A stretch of 64,000 bases of DNA from JBBAAW01 sp041658075 (lineage in GTDB: Bacteria > Patescibacteriota > WWE3 > UBA101185 > UBA10185): positions 3,236 through 67,235 of the forward strand of contig JBBAAW010000002.1 in assembly GCA_041658075.1 (NCBI GenBank), given 5' to 3'. The notes under the pieces were generated by a model. It saw nothing but the letters and a program-made list of their open reading frames with translations. It searched no databases and was not told the origin of the DNA. Shown in pieces: positions 56,462 to 64,000 of the stretch. Position 1 is the stretch's first letter; each line of letters begins with the position of its first letter. Made by a program: the position numbers and the translations under genes.

Positions 56462-58576
56462 TCAAAAATCCGCTTGTTGCACAACTGCTTTCTCTTTAAC
56501 CGCCACTTTTATCTCATCTCCGTCCATAATTACATCTATGTCATCACCTTCTACCGCGTCACCCCCGATGATCATCTGGGATAGCTTATCCTCAACTTCC
56601 TTTTGAATAAGCCTTTTTAACGGACGTGCGCCATATTCGTCGCTATAACCCTCCTTAGCAAGCCAGTCTAAAACCGCATCTCCCACGCTTAAACTAACCT
56701 TTTTCTCTGTAAGCATTTTTTTAACTTTTTCCATTTCCAACGCCACAATTTTTCTTAAATCCTCCTTTGACAAACTAACAAACATAACCATTTCATCTAT
56801 TCTATTTAGGAATTCAGGCTTAAAGGTGTCTTTGAGCGACTCTTTAATCTTTCTTTCCATTTCTTCCTTTTTGCTCTGGGACGATTCGCCTAACACCGCC
56901 CTTCCAAATCCAATGTCCGACTTTTTAAGAAGCTCGCTACCTACATTGGAGGTCATTATTAAAATAGTGTTCTTAAAGTCCACCACGCGGCCTTTACTGT
57001 CTGTAAGCCTGCCGTCCTCCATAATTTGCAAAAGAGAGTTAAATACATCCGGATGGGCTTTTTCCACTTCGTCAAGCAAAATTACGCTATAGGGCTTTCT
57101 TCTCACAATTTCCGTTAGTTGGCCGCCTTCTCCATAACCAACGTATCCCGGAGGCGCGCCAATCATTTTGCTCACAGTATGTTTTTCCATATACTCGCTC
57201 ATATCAAGCCGCACTAGAGCGCTTTCGTTGCCATATAAAACTTCCGCCAAACTCTTGGCCAATTCTGTTTTGCCAACTCCCGTTGGCCCCATAAACATAA
57301 AAACGCCTATTGGTCTTTTCATATCGCGCAGTCCTGCCCGCGCTCGTCTTATGGCAGAACTTACTACTTTAACTGCCTCGTTTTGATTAACCATACGCGC
57401 ATGAATTAGCTCTTCCATTTTCATAAGTCGCTCTTTTTCTGCTAACGAGACTTCCTCCACCGGAATACCGGTCATCCTTGCCACCACCCTTGCTACAGCC
57501 TCCCGCTCCACCGTAGGTATTTCCTCTAGCTTGGTTTGCATCCAAATTTCCACTAGTTCTCCTTTAACTCTTTCCAGCCCTTCCACCTGTTTTTTAACTT
57601 TTTGCGACTCCTCTTCTGAAAGCTGGGTTTTTTGCAGGTCTTTTAGATCTTTAAGCTGTTGTTCTACGATTTTTAGGTTTTCCGGCTCCTTAACTTGGGA
57701 AAGACGCACTTGCGCGCACGCTTCGTCTATTACATCAATGGCTTTATCGGGTAAAAAGCGGTCAGAAATGTACCGGGACGCAAGTTTTACTGCGTATTCC
57801 AGTGCTGGATCACTGATTTTTACCCTATGATGTTGCTCGTACCTTTCCCGCAAACCTTTAACAATTTCTAAAGTATCTTCTTGGGAAGGTTCTTTTACTA
57901 AAATCGGCTGGAAACGCCTTTCTAAAGCGCCGTCCCTTTCAATGTATCTACGATATTCATCTAGTGTGGTAGCACCAACCAATTGAAGTTCCCCGCGAGC
58001 TAACGAGGGTTTTAAAATATTGGCGGCATCCATAGCCTCCGTGCTACCGCTTGCTCCCGCACCAACCACCTGATGCAATTCATCAATAAACATAATAATT
58101 TGACCTTGTGCCTTAATTACTTCGCTTATAATATTCTTAAGTCGCTCTTCAAACATTCCTCTATGATTGGTTCCAGCAATTATCGCCGTTAAATCCAAAG
58201 CAAAAATGCGTTTTCCGCGCAAAGGCTCCGGCACCTGTCCGCTAACAATTCTTTGTGCTAAACCTTCCACTATGGCGGTTTTTCCTACTCCCGGGTCACC
58301 AATTAGTACAGGATTATTTTTGGTACGACGACATAAAATGTGAACAAGTCGCTCAATTTCTTCTTTTCGACCAATTACCGGGTCAAGTCGGTCCATTTTT
58401 GCCTGATTTGTAAGGTCACGGCCAAATTTGTCAAGCAATGTTGCCGAACCTGACGACACTTGGGAAAGCTCAAAATTACACGCCTCACAAAGGGCTAAAT
58501 AGACCTGTTTGCCGTCGATTAATTTATATGAAGTTATTGTAGCGGGATTTTGCCCGCATCTTTGACAAATAACCAT
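56462..58576 (-). CDS. ClpE-like AAA+ unfoldase with N-terminal zinc finger
   Basis: 704 residues. Instead of the Clp N-domain it starts with a four-cysteine finger (CQRCGQNP … LCEAC), as in ClpE of Gram-positive bacteria. Then two AAA+ modules: GDPGVGKTAIVEGLAQRI with HRGMFEERLKNII, and GPTGVGKTELAKSLAEVL with sensor MTSNVGSELL, linked by a short coiled-coil middle domain. Hexameric unfoldase, probably feeding ClpP (not in this window). Upstream of rplS. Confidence 0.9.
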   Translation of the reverse strand: MVICQRCGQNPATITSYKLIDGKQVYLALCEACNFELSQVSSGSATLLDKFGRDLTNQAKMDRLDPVIGRKEEIERLVHILCRRTKNNPVLIGDPGVGKTAIVEGLAQRIVSGQVPEPLRGKRIFALDLTAIIAGTNHRGMFEERLKNIISEVIKAQGQIIMFIDELHQVVGAGASGSTEAMDAANILKPSLARGELQLVGATTLDEYRRYIERDGALERRFQPILVKEPSQEDTLEIVKGLRERYEQHHRVKISDPALEYAVKLASRYISDRFLPDKAIDVIDEACAQVRLSQVKEPENLKIVEQQLKDLKDLQKTQLSEEESQKVKKQVEGLERVKGELVEIWMQTKLEEIPTVEREAVARVVARMTGIPVEEVSLAEKERLMKMEELIHARMVNQNEAVKVVSSAIRRARAGLRDMKRPIGVFMFMGPTGVGKTELAKSLAEVLYGNESALVRLDMSEYMEKHTVSKMIGAPPGYVGYGEGGQLTEIVRRKPYSVILLDEVEKAHPDVFNSLLQIMEDGRLTDSKGRVVDFKNTILIMTSNVGSELLKKSDIGFGRAVLGESSQSKKEEMERKIKESLKDTFKPEFLNRIDEMVMFVSLSKEDLRKIVALEMEKVKKMLTEKKVSLSVGDAVLDWLAKEGYSDEYGARPLKRLIQKEVEDKLSQMIIGGDAVEGDDIDVIMDGDEIKVAVKEKAVVQQADF

Positions 58577-58638
58577 ATTTTTAACTTAGCACATTCTTAG
58601 CACTTGTGCAACCCGTTTGCTAATGTTACCAAACATAA

Positions 58639-60477
58639 CTAATGCTCCCAAACATCACCCACCATGGGGTCAGAGACCACGGGAACTTTTTTAATAATAA
58701 GCTCCCCAGCCCGCACCATTTCTTCTTGCTGACATATTGCCCAACGCTCCGCCTGATCCGCGCGAACCTCGGTTACCACCTCATCGTGTACTGTATGCGT
58801 AATAGCGCCTTCAATACCCTCTTTTTTCATTCTCTCGCTTATAAAAACCAAGGCATACTTTATAACATCGGCATTAGTTCCCTGAATAGGGTGATTTTTA
58901 GCCTCCCGTTGAATTTGTCCAATTTTCTTTCTATAATCCGGGTCGCTAGGATCCGGTTTAGTATACCAGCGTTTTCTGCCTGCCGGAGTAATACTCCATC
59001 CTTTTGCCACCGCATCATTAGCCACTTTATCTAAGAAATTTCGCACGTTGGGGTAAGAAGCAAAATATTTATTCATATAATCCGCACCTTCTTCTTTAGA
59101 CACGGGCTTGCCGGTTTCTTGCTCAAGTCTTTTAGCTAAGCCCATGGGACCCATTCCGTACATCAAACCAAAACCAATAGGCTTGGCAATCTGGCGAAGC
59201 TCCGGAAATTTCTTTTTAAAGTCGGACGTATACTCCTTATTAAACATCAAAGCTGCGGTATAAGAATGAATATCCAGGTTATTTTTTAAAGCGTCTATCA
59301 TTTTCGCGTCGCCTGAAAGATCAGCCAAAATTCTCATCTCCATGGAAGAATAATCCGTTACTACTAATTTATAACCCGGAGCGGGTGTAAAACACCGTCT
59401 AAATGGTGCTTCCTCGGAATTTCTAGGAATCTGCTGTAAGTTGGGGTTAGAACAGGCAAAACGCCCCGTGGCAGCACCAAGCTGCATAAAGTCGGGATGT
59501 AGTCGACCGGTTTTCTTGTTAACTTTAGCGAGTAAGCTGTCACCAAAAGCACTGATGAGTTTTTCATAAGCTCTGTAGTCGCGCAATATTTTTGCTACGG
59601 GATGACTTAAGCTCATTAAGATTTCGTCGCCCGTGGATGGAATCCCCAAATGAAGTTTGTTATTAAAAAGGTCTAGCAATTGCTGATTACTGTTTGTATT
59701 TATAACATCGGCGTGTTTTCCAAAAAGATCAATTTGGGTTGACTGGTATAAAGGTCGTACCGCTTCCTGAAAGTTATTTAGAAATTCTATTCTCTTTTTT
59801 CTAAGAACGGCTATAATGTCTCTCCATTTAGGCACATCAATATATATTCCATGTAACTCCATCTCCGCCACCACTGTAGTAACCGCAAACTCCAATTTAG
59901 CAATATTTATTAAATTCTCTTCCTGAAGTCGTTTGTACTGCGCTGTAAAAATTGGAAAAAGCACCAAAGTGTCTAAAGCGGAATATTTTAATTGTGACTC
60001 AGAGATTTGAGTTTTTAACTCCTCAAAAGACTTTCTGGTTGACTTATCAAGGCGTGTTTCTAAATATTGTTCCGACAAATTTGCTAAGGATTGCGGGCGC
60101 TTTAATCCCGCTGTTAAAACACCTTCCGCCAGCATGGTGTCGTAAATATTATTGGCTTTTGCCCCCACTTGAAGTTTTATAAATCCATAGTCAAATTTTC
60201 CGTTATGCATAATTTTTATTATCTTGGGATTTTCCAAAAGCTTAATTAGCGGTTCTACACCGTAAAGTGGCATAACTTGAGCGTCAAAAATATAACTTAC
60301 TTCATCCGTGCCAATTTGCAAAAGTAGTAGCTTATCCGTGTAAGGATCCAAGCCCGTGCCCTCAATGTCAACCCCAATCATTTGTTGTTTTTCCAAAACT
60401 TCTACCGCCTTAGCCAGTTGATCCATGTTGGTAATGTGTTCGTATTTAGGGTCGTTAAAACTAAACTTGAGTTCCAT
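58639..60477 (-). CDS. polA: DNA polymerase I without 5'-3' nuclease domain
   Basis: 612 residues. Residues ~1-195 form a 3'-5' exonuclease with intact motifs VDIEGTGLD (DxE), HNGKFDYGF and YSALDTLVL (YxxxD). The polymerase follows: DYSSMEMRILADLSGD (motif A), RQIAKPIGFGLMYGMG (motif B), HTVHDEVVTE (motif C). The N-terminal flap nuclease of E. coli PolA is absent, so RNA-primer removal needs another protein. Leaderless promoter. Confidence 0.95.
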   Translation of the reverse strand: MELKFSFNDPKYEHITNMDQLAKAVEVLEKQQMIGVDIEGTGLDPYTDKLLLLQIGTDEVSYIFDAQVMPLYGVEPLIKLLENPKIIKIMHNGKFDYGFIKLQVGAKANNIYDTMLAEGVLTAGLKRPQSLANLSEQYLETRLDKSTRKSFEELKTQISESQLKYSALDTLVLFPIFTAQYKRLQEENLINIAKLEFAVTTVVAEMELHGIYIDVPKWRDIIAVLRKKRIEFLNNFQEAVRPLYQSTQIDLFGKHADVINTNSNQQLLDLFNNKLHLGIPSTGDEILMSLSHPVAKILRDYRAYEKLISAFGDSLLAKVNKKTGRLHPDFMQLGAATGRFACSNPNLQQIPRNSEEAPFRRCFTPAPGYKLVVTDYSSMEMRILADLSGDAKMIDALKNNLDIHSYTAALMFNKEYTSDFKKKFPELRQIAKPIGFGLMYGMGPMGLAKRLEQETGKPVSKEEGADYMNKYFASYPNVRNFLDKVANDAVAKGWSITPAGRKRWYTKPDPSDPDYRKKIGQIQREAKNHPIQGTNADVIKYALVFISERMKKEGIEGAITHTVHDEVVTEVRADQAERWAICQQEEMVRAGELIIKKVPVVSDPMVGDVWEH

Positions 60478-60483
60478 GAGAGG

Positions 60484-60489
60484 ATTATA
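60484..60489 (-). promoter_or_regulatory. -10 box of polA (leaderless type)
   Basis: Perfect TATAAT on the minus strand, 6 bases, ATG at 60477. Confidence 0.65.
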
Positions 60490-60524
60490 GCATCACATGT
60501 ATCCGTCATCCCGATACTTTACCT

Positions 60525-60743
60525 TCACCCTGAGTTTGGTTGGGAGAAATCGATGATACCGGACTTTTTAAGCATGGACAAAGAAATATACTGTGTAGAA
60601 GTAGCACTAACAGTTAGCGAAACGCTACGAAATTTCTCAAAAGCCATGTAATTAAATTGTGTAAGATGAAAATCTGACCAGCACCGCTTCACGCCGTGGT
60701 AGAAATTACTTCCGTCAAAGAGTACTGTTGCGCGATCATTCAT
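60525..60743 (-). pseudogene. NYN-domain (LabA-like) gene fragment
   Basis: 72 codons. NDRATVLFDGSNFYHGVKR is the N-terminal strand and Asp of NYN/PIN-like nucleases (DGSNxYHG). After ~35 residues the frame turns into sequence that does not resemble the family and stops; whole NYN proteins are 150-250 residues. Probably a truncated relic between gatB and polA. Confidence 0.5.
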
Positions 60744-60769
60744 CTCAAATAAGGCAGGATAAATAAAGG

Positions 60770-60797
60770 CCCCTAGTTCCTGTTACAGAGCTAGGGG
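60770..60797 (-). terminator. Terminator downstream of gatB
   Basis: CCCCTAG (60770-60776) pairs with CTAGGGG (60791-60797), with an inner CTGT/ACAG; on the minus strand it is followed by CCTTTATTT. Confidence 0.75.
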
Positions 60798-60863
60798 GGG
60801 TTTAGCAAGTTAACACATACATAATTACAAAGAAAATCGCTTTTGTCAAGACGACAATCTATG

Positions 60864-62189
60864 TTATTTAAGAATTTCAGTAAGTTTTTGTCGGAGCGCC
60901 ACAACATCGGGCTTTATAGATGCCAATCTCATTATCTGACCCAATAAAAACTCCAAGGAATTTTGCTTTCCGGCTTTATAGCTTTGCATCGCGGATTCGT
61001 TTTCTGCCAATACTTTTTTAATAATGTTATTGATGTCAACATCCTGCGTGGGTACTTTATCGGTGCTTTTCACCACGACGGATAAAAGATCGTCAACAGA
61101 CATTTCTCTGTATCCTGGTTTATTTATTATCAAATTAGCGACTTTTTGCGGGTCGCCTGCCTTTTTAGCAACCGCCTCAAACTTTTTACTAAGGTTAATC
61201 CCGTTACCAGTGGAAAAAAAGTCGGCAGAGGCAGCATTCAATCCGTAGTCCTTTATCAACCGATTCTTTAACTGGTAAGGCAGTTCTGGGAGACGTTTTC
61301 TTAAGTCGGCAAAATAATTGTTATCAAAGACCATGGGCGGAATATCCGGATCCGGAAAATACCTGTAATCGTGGGCTTCCTCTTTGTCGCGCTGAGAAAT
61401 CGTGGCTCCCTTGCGTTCGTCCCAACCTCTATTTTCCTGTCTAAGCGTTTCGCCCGCATTCAATAAGTCATTCTGCCTTTTAACCTCATACAAAACCGCC
61501 TTTTCCATAAACCTAAAGGAGTTAATATTCTTAACTTCAATTTTGTATTTTGCCAGCTCGCCCTTTTGCTCCATTTCCGCTGTCCTTAAGGAAATATTTG
61601 CCTCCAAGCGCATGTTGCCCTTTTCCATATCTGCCTCACTGACCTCCAAAACACGTGTAATGTCCTGAATCTTTTTACAGAAATCCACCGCATCCGCTAC
61701 ATTCGTAAAGCACGGCGTGGTTACTATTTCGATAAGTGAAATGCCGGACTTATTAAAATCGATTAAAGTTTTGTTACTTTTATGAAATGACTTTGCTGTG
61801 TCCTCCTCTAAATGAATTCGCTCGATAATTGCCCTCTTACCGCTCTTTAAGTCCAAAAAACCCTCTCCGCACAACGGTTCTTTGTATTGACTAATTTGGT
61901 AACCTTTTGGAAGATCGGGATAAAAATAGTGTTTTCGGTCAAAATGGCTGCTTTGGTTTAACTGACAGTTTAGCGCCAAACCCAGTAACTGTGCCTTCTG
62001 CACCGACTCAAAATTTGGCACGGGAAGCGCGCCCGGAAGGCCTAAACATGTAGGACACGTGTGGGTGTTTGGTTCTGCTTGCCATATATTAGCGTCGCAT
62101 CCACAAAACATCTTTTTGATTGAATTGACCTGAATATGAATTTCTAGGCCTAATGTTAATTTATAATTCAACATCATGTTGCAATTCAT
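60864..62189 (-). CDS. gatB: Asp/Glu-tRNA amidotransferase subunit B
   Basis: 441 residues. GLEIHIQVNSIKKMFCGCDA, CPTCLGLPGALPVPN, HFDRKHYFYPDLPKGYQISQY, KNINSFRFMEKAV and EAHDYRYFPDPDIPP are GatB landmarks; a YqeY-like tail closes the protein. With GatA and GatC it makes Gln-tRNA or Asn-tRNA from mischarged tRNAs. The ATG overlaps the stop of the preceding gene (ATGA). Confidence 0.96.
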   Translation of the reverse strand: MNCNMMLNYKLTLGLEIHIQVNSIKKMFCGCDANIWQAEPNTHTCPTCLGLPGALPVPNFESVQKAQLLGLALNCQLNQSSHFDRKHYFYPDLPKGYQISQYKEPLCGEGFLDLKSGKRAIIERIHLEEDTAKSFHKSNKTLIDFNKSGISLIEIVTTPCFTNVADAVDFCKKIQDITRVLEVSEADMEKGNMRLEANISLRTAEMEQKGELAKYKIEVKNINSFRFMEKAVLYEVKRQNDLLNAGETLRQENRGWDERKGATISQRDKEEAHDYRYFPDPDIPPMVFDNNYFADLRKRLPELPYQLKNRLIKDYGLNAASADFFSTGNGINLSKKFEAVAKKAGDPQKVANLIINKPGYREMSVDDLLSVVVKSTDKVPTQDVDINNIIKKVLAENESAMQSYKAGKQNSLEFLLGQIMRLASIKPDVVALRQKLTEILK

Positions 62190-62581
62190 AGCTTTATTCC
62201 TAATTCTTTTAAACCGCTCCGAAAATTTTCTGTCAACGATTTCAACATAAAACTCTGCACTTCAAACCCGCTTTCATGAACTAAAGAATTTCTTAGCTTA
62301 TGCGCCTGCCAAATTTTTTCGTAGGTTTGGGAGCGAAAAAGATTTTTAGCATTTCTTAGTCGTTCGCCCATAGTTTCCCCTGCTACTAAATCCTTAAGCG
62401 CAGAATCCAAGGATCTGTCTCCAACAATTAATGCTTGTTTTAATTGACTGGGAATACCGCCTTTTAACAAATTCTCAATTTCCTGCCAGTCTCGCGTTAC
62501 CATTGCCGTAACGCGCTCACTTACAAACTTTTTGCCGGTCAGAAAATTTAGAATCTTTTCGATAATTTCTACTACTTGCAT
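62186..62581 (-). CDS. HEPN-like small protein inside the gat operon
   Basis: 131 residues from ATG 62581, which has GGAGG 4 bases before it within the end of gatA (10-base overlap). Mainly helical; FRSQTYEKIWQAHKLRNSLVHESGF contains RNSLVH (R-x4-H), the motif of HEPN ribonuclease folds, with family assignment tentative. Sits between gatA and gatB with translational overlaps on both sides, so made in step with the amidotransferase. Confidence 0.6.
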   Translation of the reverse strand: MQVVEIIEKILNFLTGKKFVSERVTAMVTRDWQEIENLLKGGIPSQLKQALIVGDRSLDSALKDLVAGETMGERLRNAKNLFRSQTYEKIWQAHKLRNSLVHESGFEVQSFMLKSLTENFRSGLKELGIKL

Positions 62582-63978
62582 AGTTCCTCCGCACAACTTG
62601 CCACGTCAACAATTCTCTTCTCGCTAAATTGTGGACCAATAAATTGCACACCAATAGGTAGATTCTTATCGTCAACACCAAAGGGCAGGGATATGGCAGG
62701 TAATCCCGCTATAGAGCTGGGCTCTGATAAAACATCCATGAGTTCTCCGAAAATAGGAGACCTTTGACTTTCTCCAATTTTTAAAGCTGTGCTAGGCATG
62801 GATGGGGCGACTACGAGGTCAACCTTGGAAAGAGCGTTTTTAAAGTCGTCAACAATTAGCGTTCTGACTTTTTGCGCCTTGGCATAGTACTCATCGTAAT
62901 AACCCACACTTAAAGTGTATGCACCAAGCATCATTCTGTTTTTAGCTTCCGCACCAAAATTGGTTCTGTTGTTTCCATATCTAATTCCATCGAGTCGTGC
63001 TAAATTTGAGGAAACTTCTGATCTTTGCAAAACAGTGTATACGGCAATGGAGTATTTGGGTGACAATAAATCAACATCTACAATCTCTGCTCCGGAATTT
63101 TTTAATAAGTTAATAAAGTTTTCCGCATTTTTTTTAACCTCGGGCTCGAGATCAACTTCAAAGTAACTTTTGGGTCTGCCGATTCTTATACCTTGGAGGG
63201 ATTTAAATGCGTTAGGTAAATAGTCAACGAGAGCCGCTGGCGAGGTTGTAGCATCCAAGGTATCTTTTCCAGCGATCACTTTTAAAACGTATGCTCCGTC
63301 GTAAACTGTCTTTGTAAGCGGACCTGGAGAGTCTGTAGATGACGCCATAGCTATAAGTCCATAACGGCTTACGCGACCATATGTAGGTTTAAGTCCTACG
63401 ATCCCACACCAACTGGCCGGCCCTCGTAAACTCCCTGCAGTTTCTGATCCAATAGCAAAAACGCACATGTTCGACGCTACCGCGCATGCTGAACCACCGG
63501 AAGAACCCCCCGGCGACCTTGTTTGATCGTGAGGGTTCTTTGTCCTAAAAAAGTCGGAGGTCTCTGTAGATGAGCCGTGGGCAAAGGCGTCCATGTTGGT
63601 TTTTCCCAAAAGCACGGCTCCTGCTTCCTTTAATTTTTTTGTAACGGTAGATTCAAAAGGCGGAATATAATTTTCTAACATTTTTGAAGATGCAGTAGTT
63701 TTTATCCCCTTGGTGGAAAAATTATCTTTGCAGGCATAAGGAATTCCCAACAAGGGTTGGGTATCAAAAGCTTTCGAACCTACGCGATCAATAACCTTGT
63801 CCGCTACTTTTGCTTGCTCTAGTGCTTCTTCTTTCAGAACAGTAATAAAGGCTTTGAGTTCGGTATCAACAGCATCGATTTGTGCTAAACAAGCGTTTGT
63901 GAGGCCGTAGGAGGTGAAAGCTTTGGACTTTAACCCATCAATCGCCTCTTTAATTGTGACTTCATTCAAAGTCTTCAT
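62572..63978 (-). CDS. gatA: Asp/Glu-tRNA amidotransferase subunit A
   Basis: 468 residues of the amidase-signature family. The Ser-cisSer-Lys triad is in IPYACKDNF (Lys), RSPGGSSGGSACAVA (Ser) and FAIGSETAGSLRGPASWCG (Ser nucleophile region); GLKPTYGRVSRYGLIA and SSTDSPGPLTK are GatA-specific. Releases ammonia from glutamine for transfer to tRNA-bound Glu/Asp. Usual GSDTGGS is GSETAGS here. Confidence 0.96.
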   Translation of the reverse strand: MKTLNEVTIKEAIDGLKSKAFTSYGLTNACLAQIDAVDTELKAFITVLKEEALEQAKVADKVIDRVGSKAFDTQPLLGIPYACKDNFSTKGIKTTASSKMLENYIPPFESTVTKKLKEAGAVLLGKTNMDAFAHGSSTETSDFFRTKNPHDQTRSPGGSSGGSACAVASNMCVFAIGSETAGSLRGPASWCGIVGLKPTYGRVSRYGLIAMASSTDSPGPLTKTVYDGAYVLKVIAGKDTLDATTSPAALVDYLPNAFKSLQGIRIGRPKSYFEVDLEPEVKKNAENFINLLKNSGAEIVDVDLLSPKYSIAVYTVLQRSEVSSNLARLDGIRYGNNRTNFGAEAKNRMMLGAYTLSVGYYDEYYAKAQKVRTLIVDDFKNALSKVDLVVAPSMPSTALKIGESQRSPIFGELMDVLSEPSSIAGLPAISLPFGVDDKNLPIGVQFIGPQFSEKRIVDVASCAEELCK

Positions 63979-64000
63979 GGTCGATCAAAAACCGCTTTAG
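63975..64000 (-). CDS. End of an upstream gene, probably gatC (partial)
   Basis: The last 8 codons before the edge read KAVFDRP then TGA, overlapping the gatA ATG as ATGA. The order gatC-gatA and the short hydrophobic-acidic tail fit GatC, but too little is visible to be sure; another frame (to 63962) is also open. Confidence 0.35.

Overview
The window looks like part of a reduced bacterial genome of the Candidate Phyla Radiation (Patescibacteria; Microgenomates or WWE3/Katanobacteria seem plausible, but this is inference from gene style, not a placement). The sequence is AT-rich and uses the standard code with TGA as a stop. It has many single-copy housekeeping genes in short operons, tRNAs scattered singly, almost no biosynthetic pathways, and a large investment in cell-surface glycosylation and wall or lipid-carrier enzymes.

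Layout. 1-10.9 kb is a glycosyltransferase block: six GT-C-type membrane genes, one of them a double-length fusion and two of them tandem paralogues, followed by a GT2 enzyme. 10.9-24 kb holds hisS, a methyltransferase, an HNH gene that runs into tRNA-Arg, a diacylglycerol/undecaprenol kinase convergent with a PAP2 phosphatase, a minus-strand run (HelD-like helicase, rsmI, DsbA-like, FemAB-like), a frameshifted radical SAM gene and a solute-binding protein. 24-31 kb is tRNA-rich (Lys, Leu, Leu, Gly, Phe, Val, Gln), with a deacetylase, an MFS transporter, an IS481-type insertion, a pseudouridine synthase and a glycosidase-like protein. 31-39.7 kb is accessory: sugar and oxidoreductase genes, a dead tyrosine phosphatase, a NUDIX gene, a zincin-like protein and several solitary GC-richer mini-genes, most followed by a long imperfect palindrome. 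39.7-64 kb is mostly core: dus, typA, a VTT membrane protein, uppP with redox proteins, an MgtA-type ATPase, nucleotide clean-up enzymes, an L,D-transpeptidase, a cyclophilin, an RRM protein, rplS, a ClpE-like ATPase, polA, and the gat amidotransferase genes with an extra gene between gatA and gatB.

Gene expression. At least a dozen genes have a TATAAT-like -10 box about 5-8 bases before the start codon, so their mRNAs should be leaderless. Four other ORFs begin 3-6 bases after the encoded CCA of a tRNA, so tRNA 3' processing would itself create a leaderless or nearly leaderless mRNA. Against this background the mini-genes at 22.0, 35.2, 38.4, 38.8 and 39.4 kb stand out: each has its own promoter, a 38-46 base leader, usually a strong AGGAGG, a small GC-richer ORF with no recognisable family, and a structured palindrome close behind.

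Functional threads: lipid-carrier recycling (DgkA-like, PAP2, UppP), surface glycan building and trimming (GT-C array, GT2, CE4 deacetylase, two TIM-barrel hydrolases, L,D-transpeptidase, FemAB-like), extracytoplasmic thiol chemistry (DsbA-like, thioredoxin-like, thioredoxin-CcdA/DsbD fusion), and tRNA/rRNA modification (rsmI, dus, RluB-like). Remnants (MacB/FtsX C-terminus, EamA C-terminus, LMW phosphatase, radical SAM, NYN, MazG-like) show ongoing gene loss.
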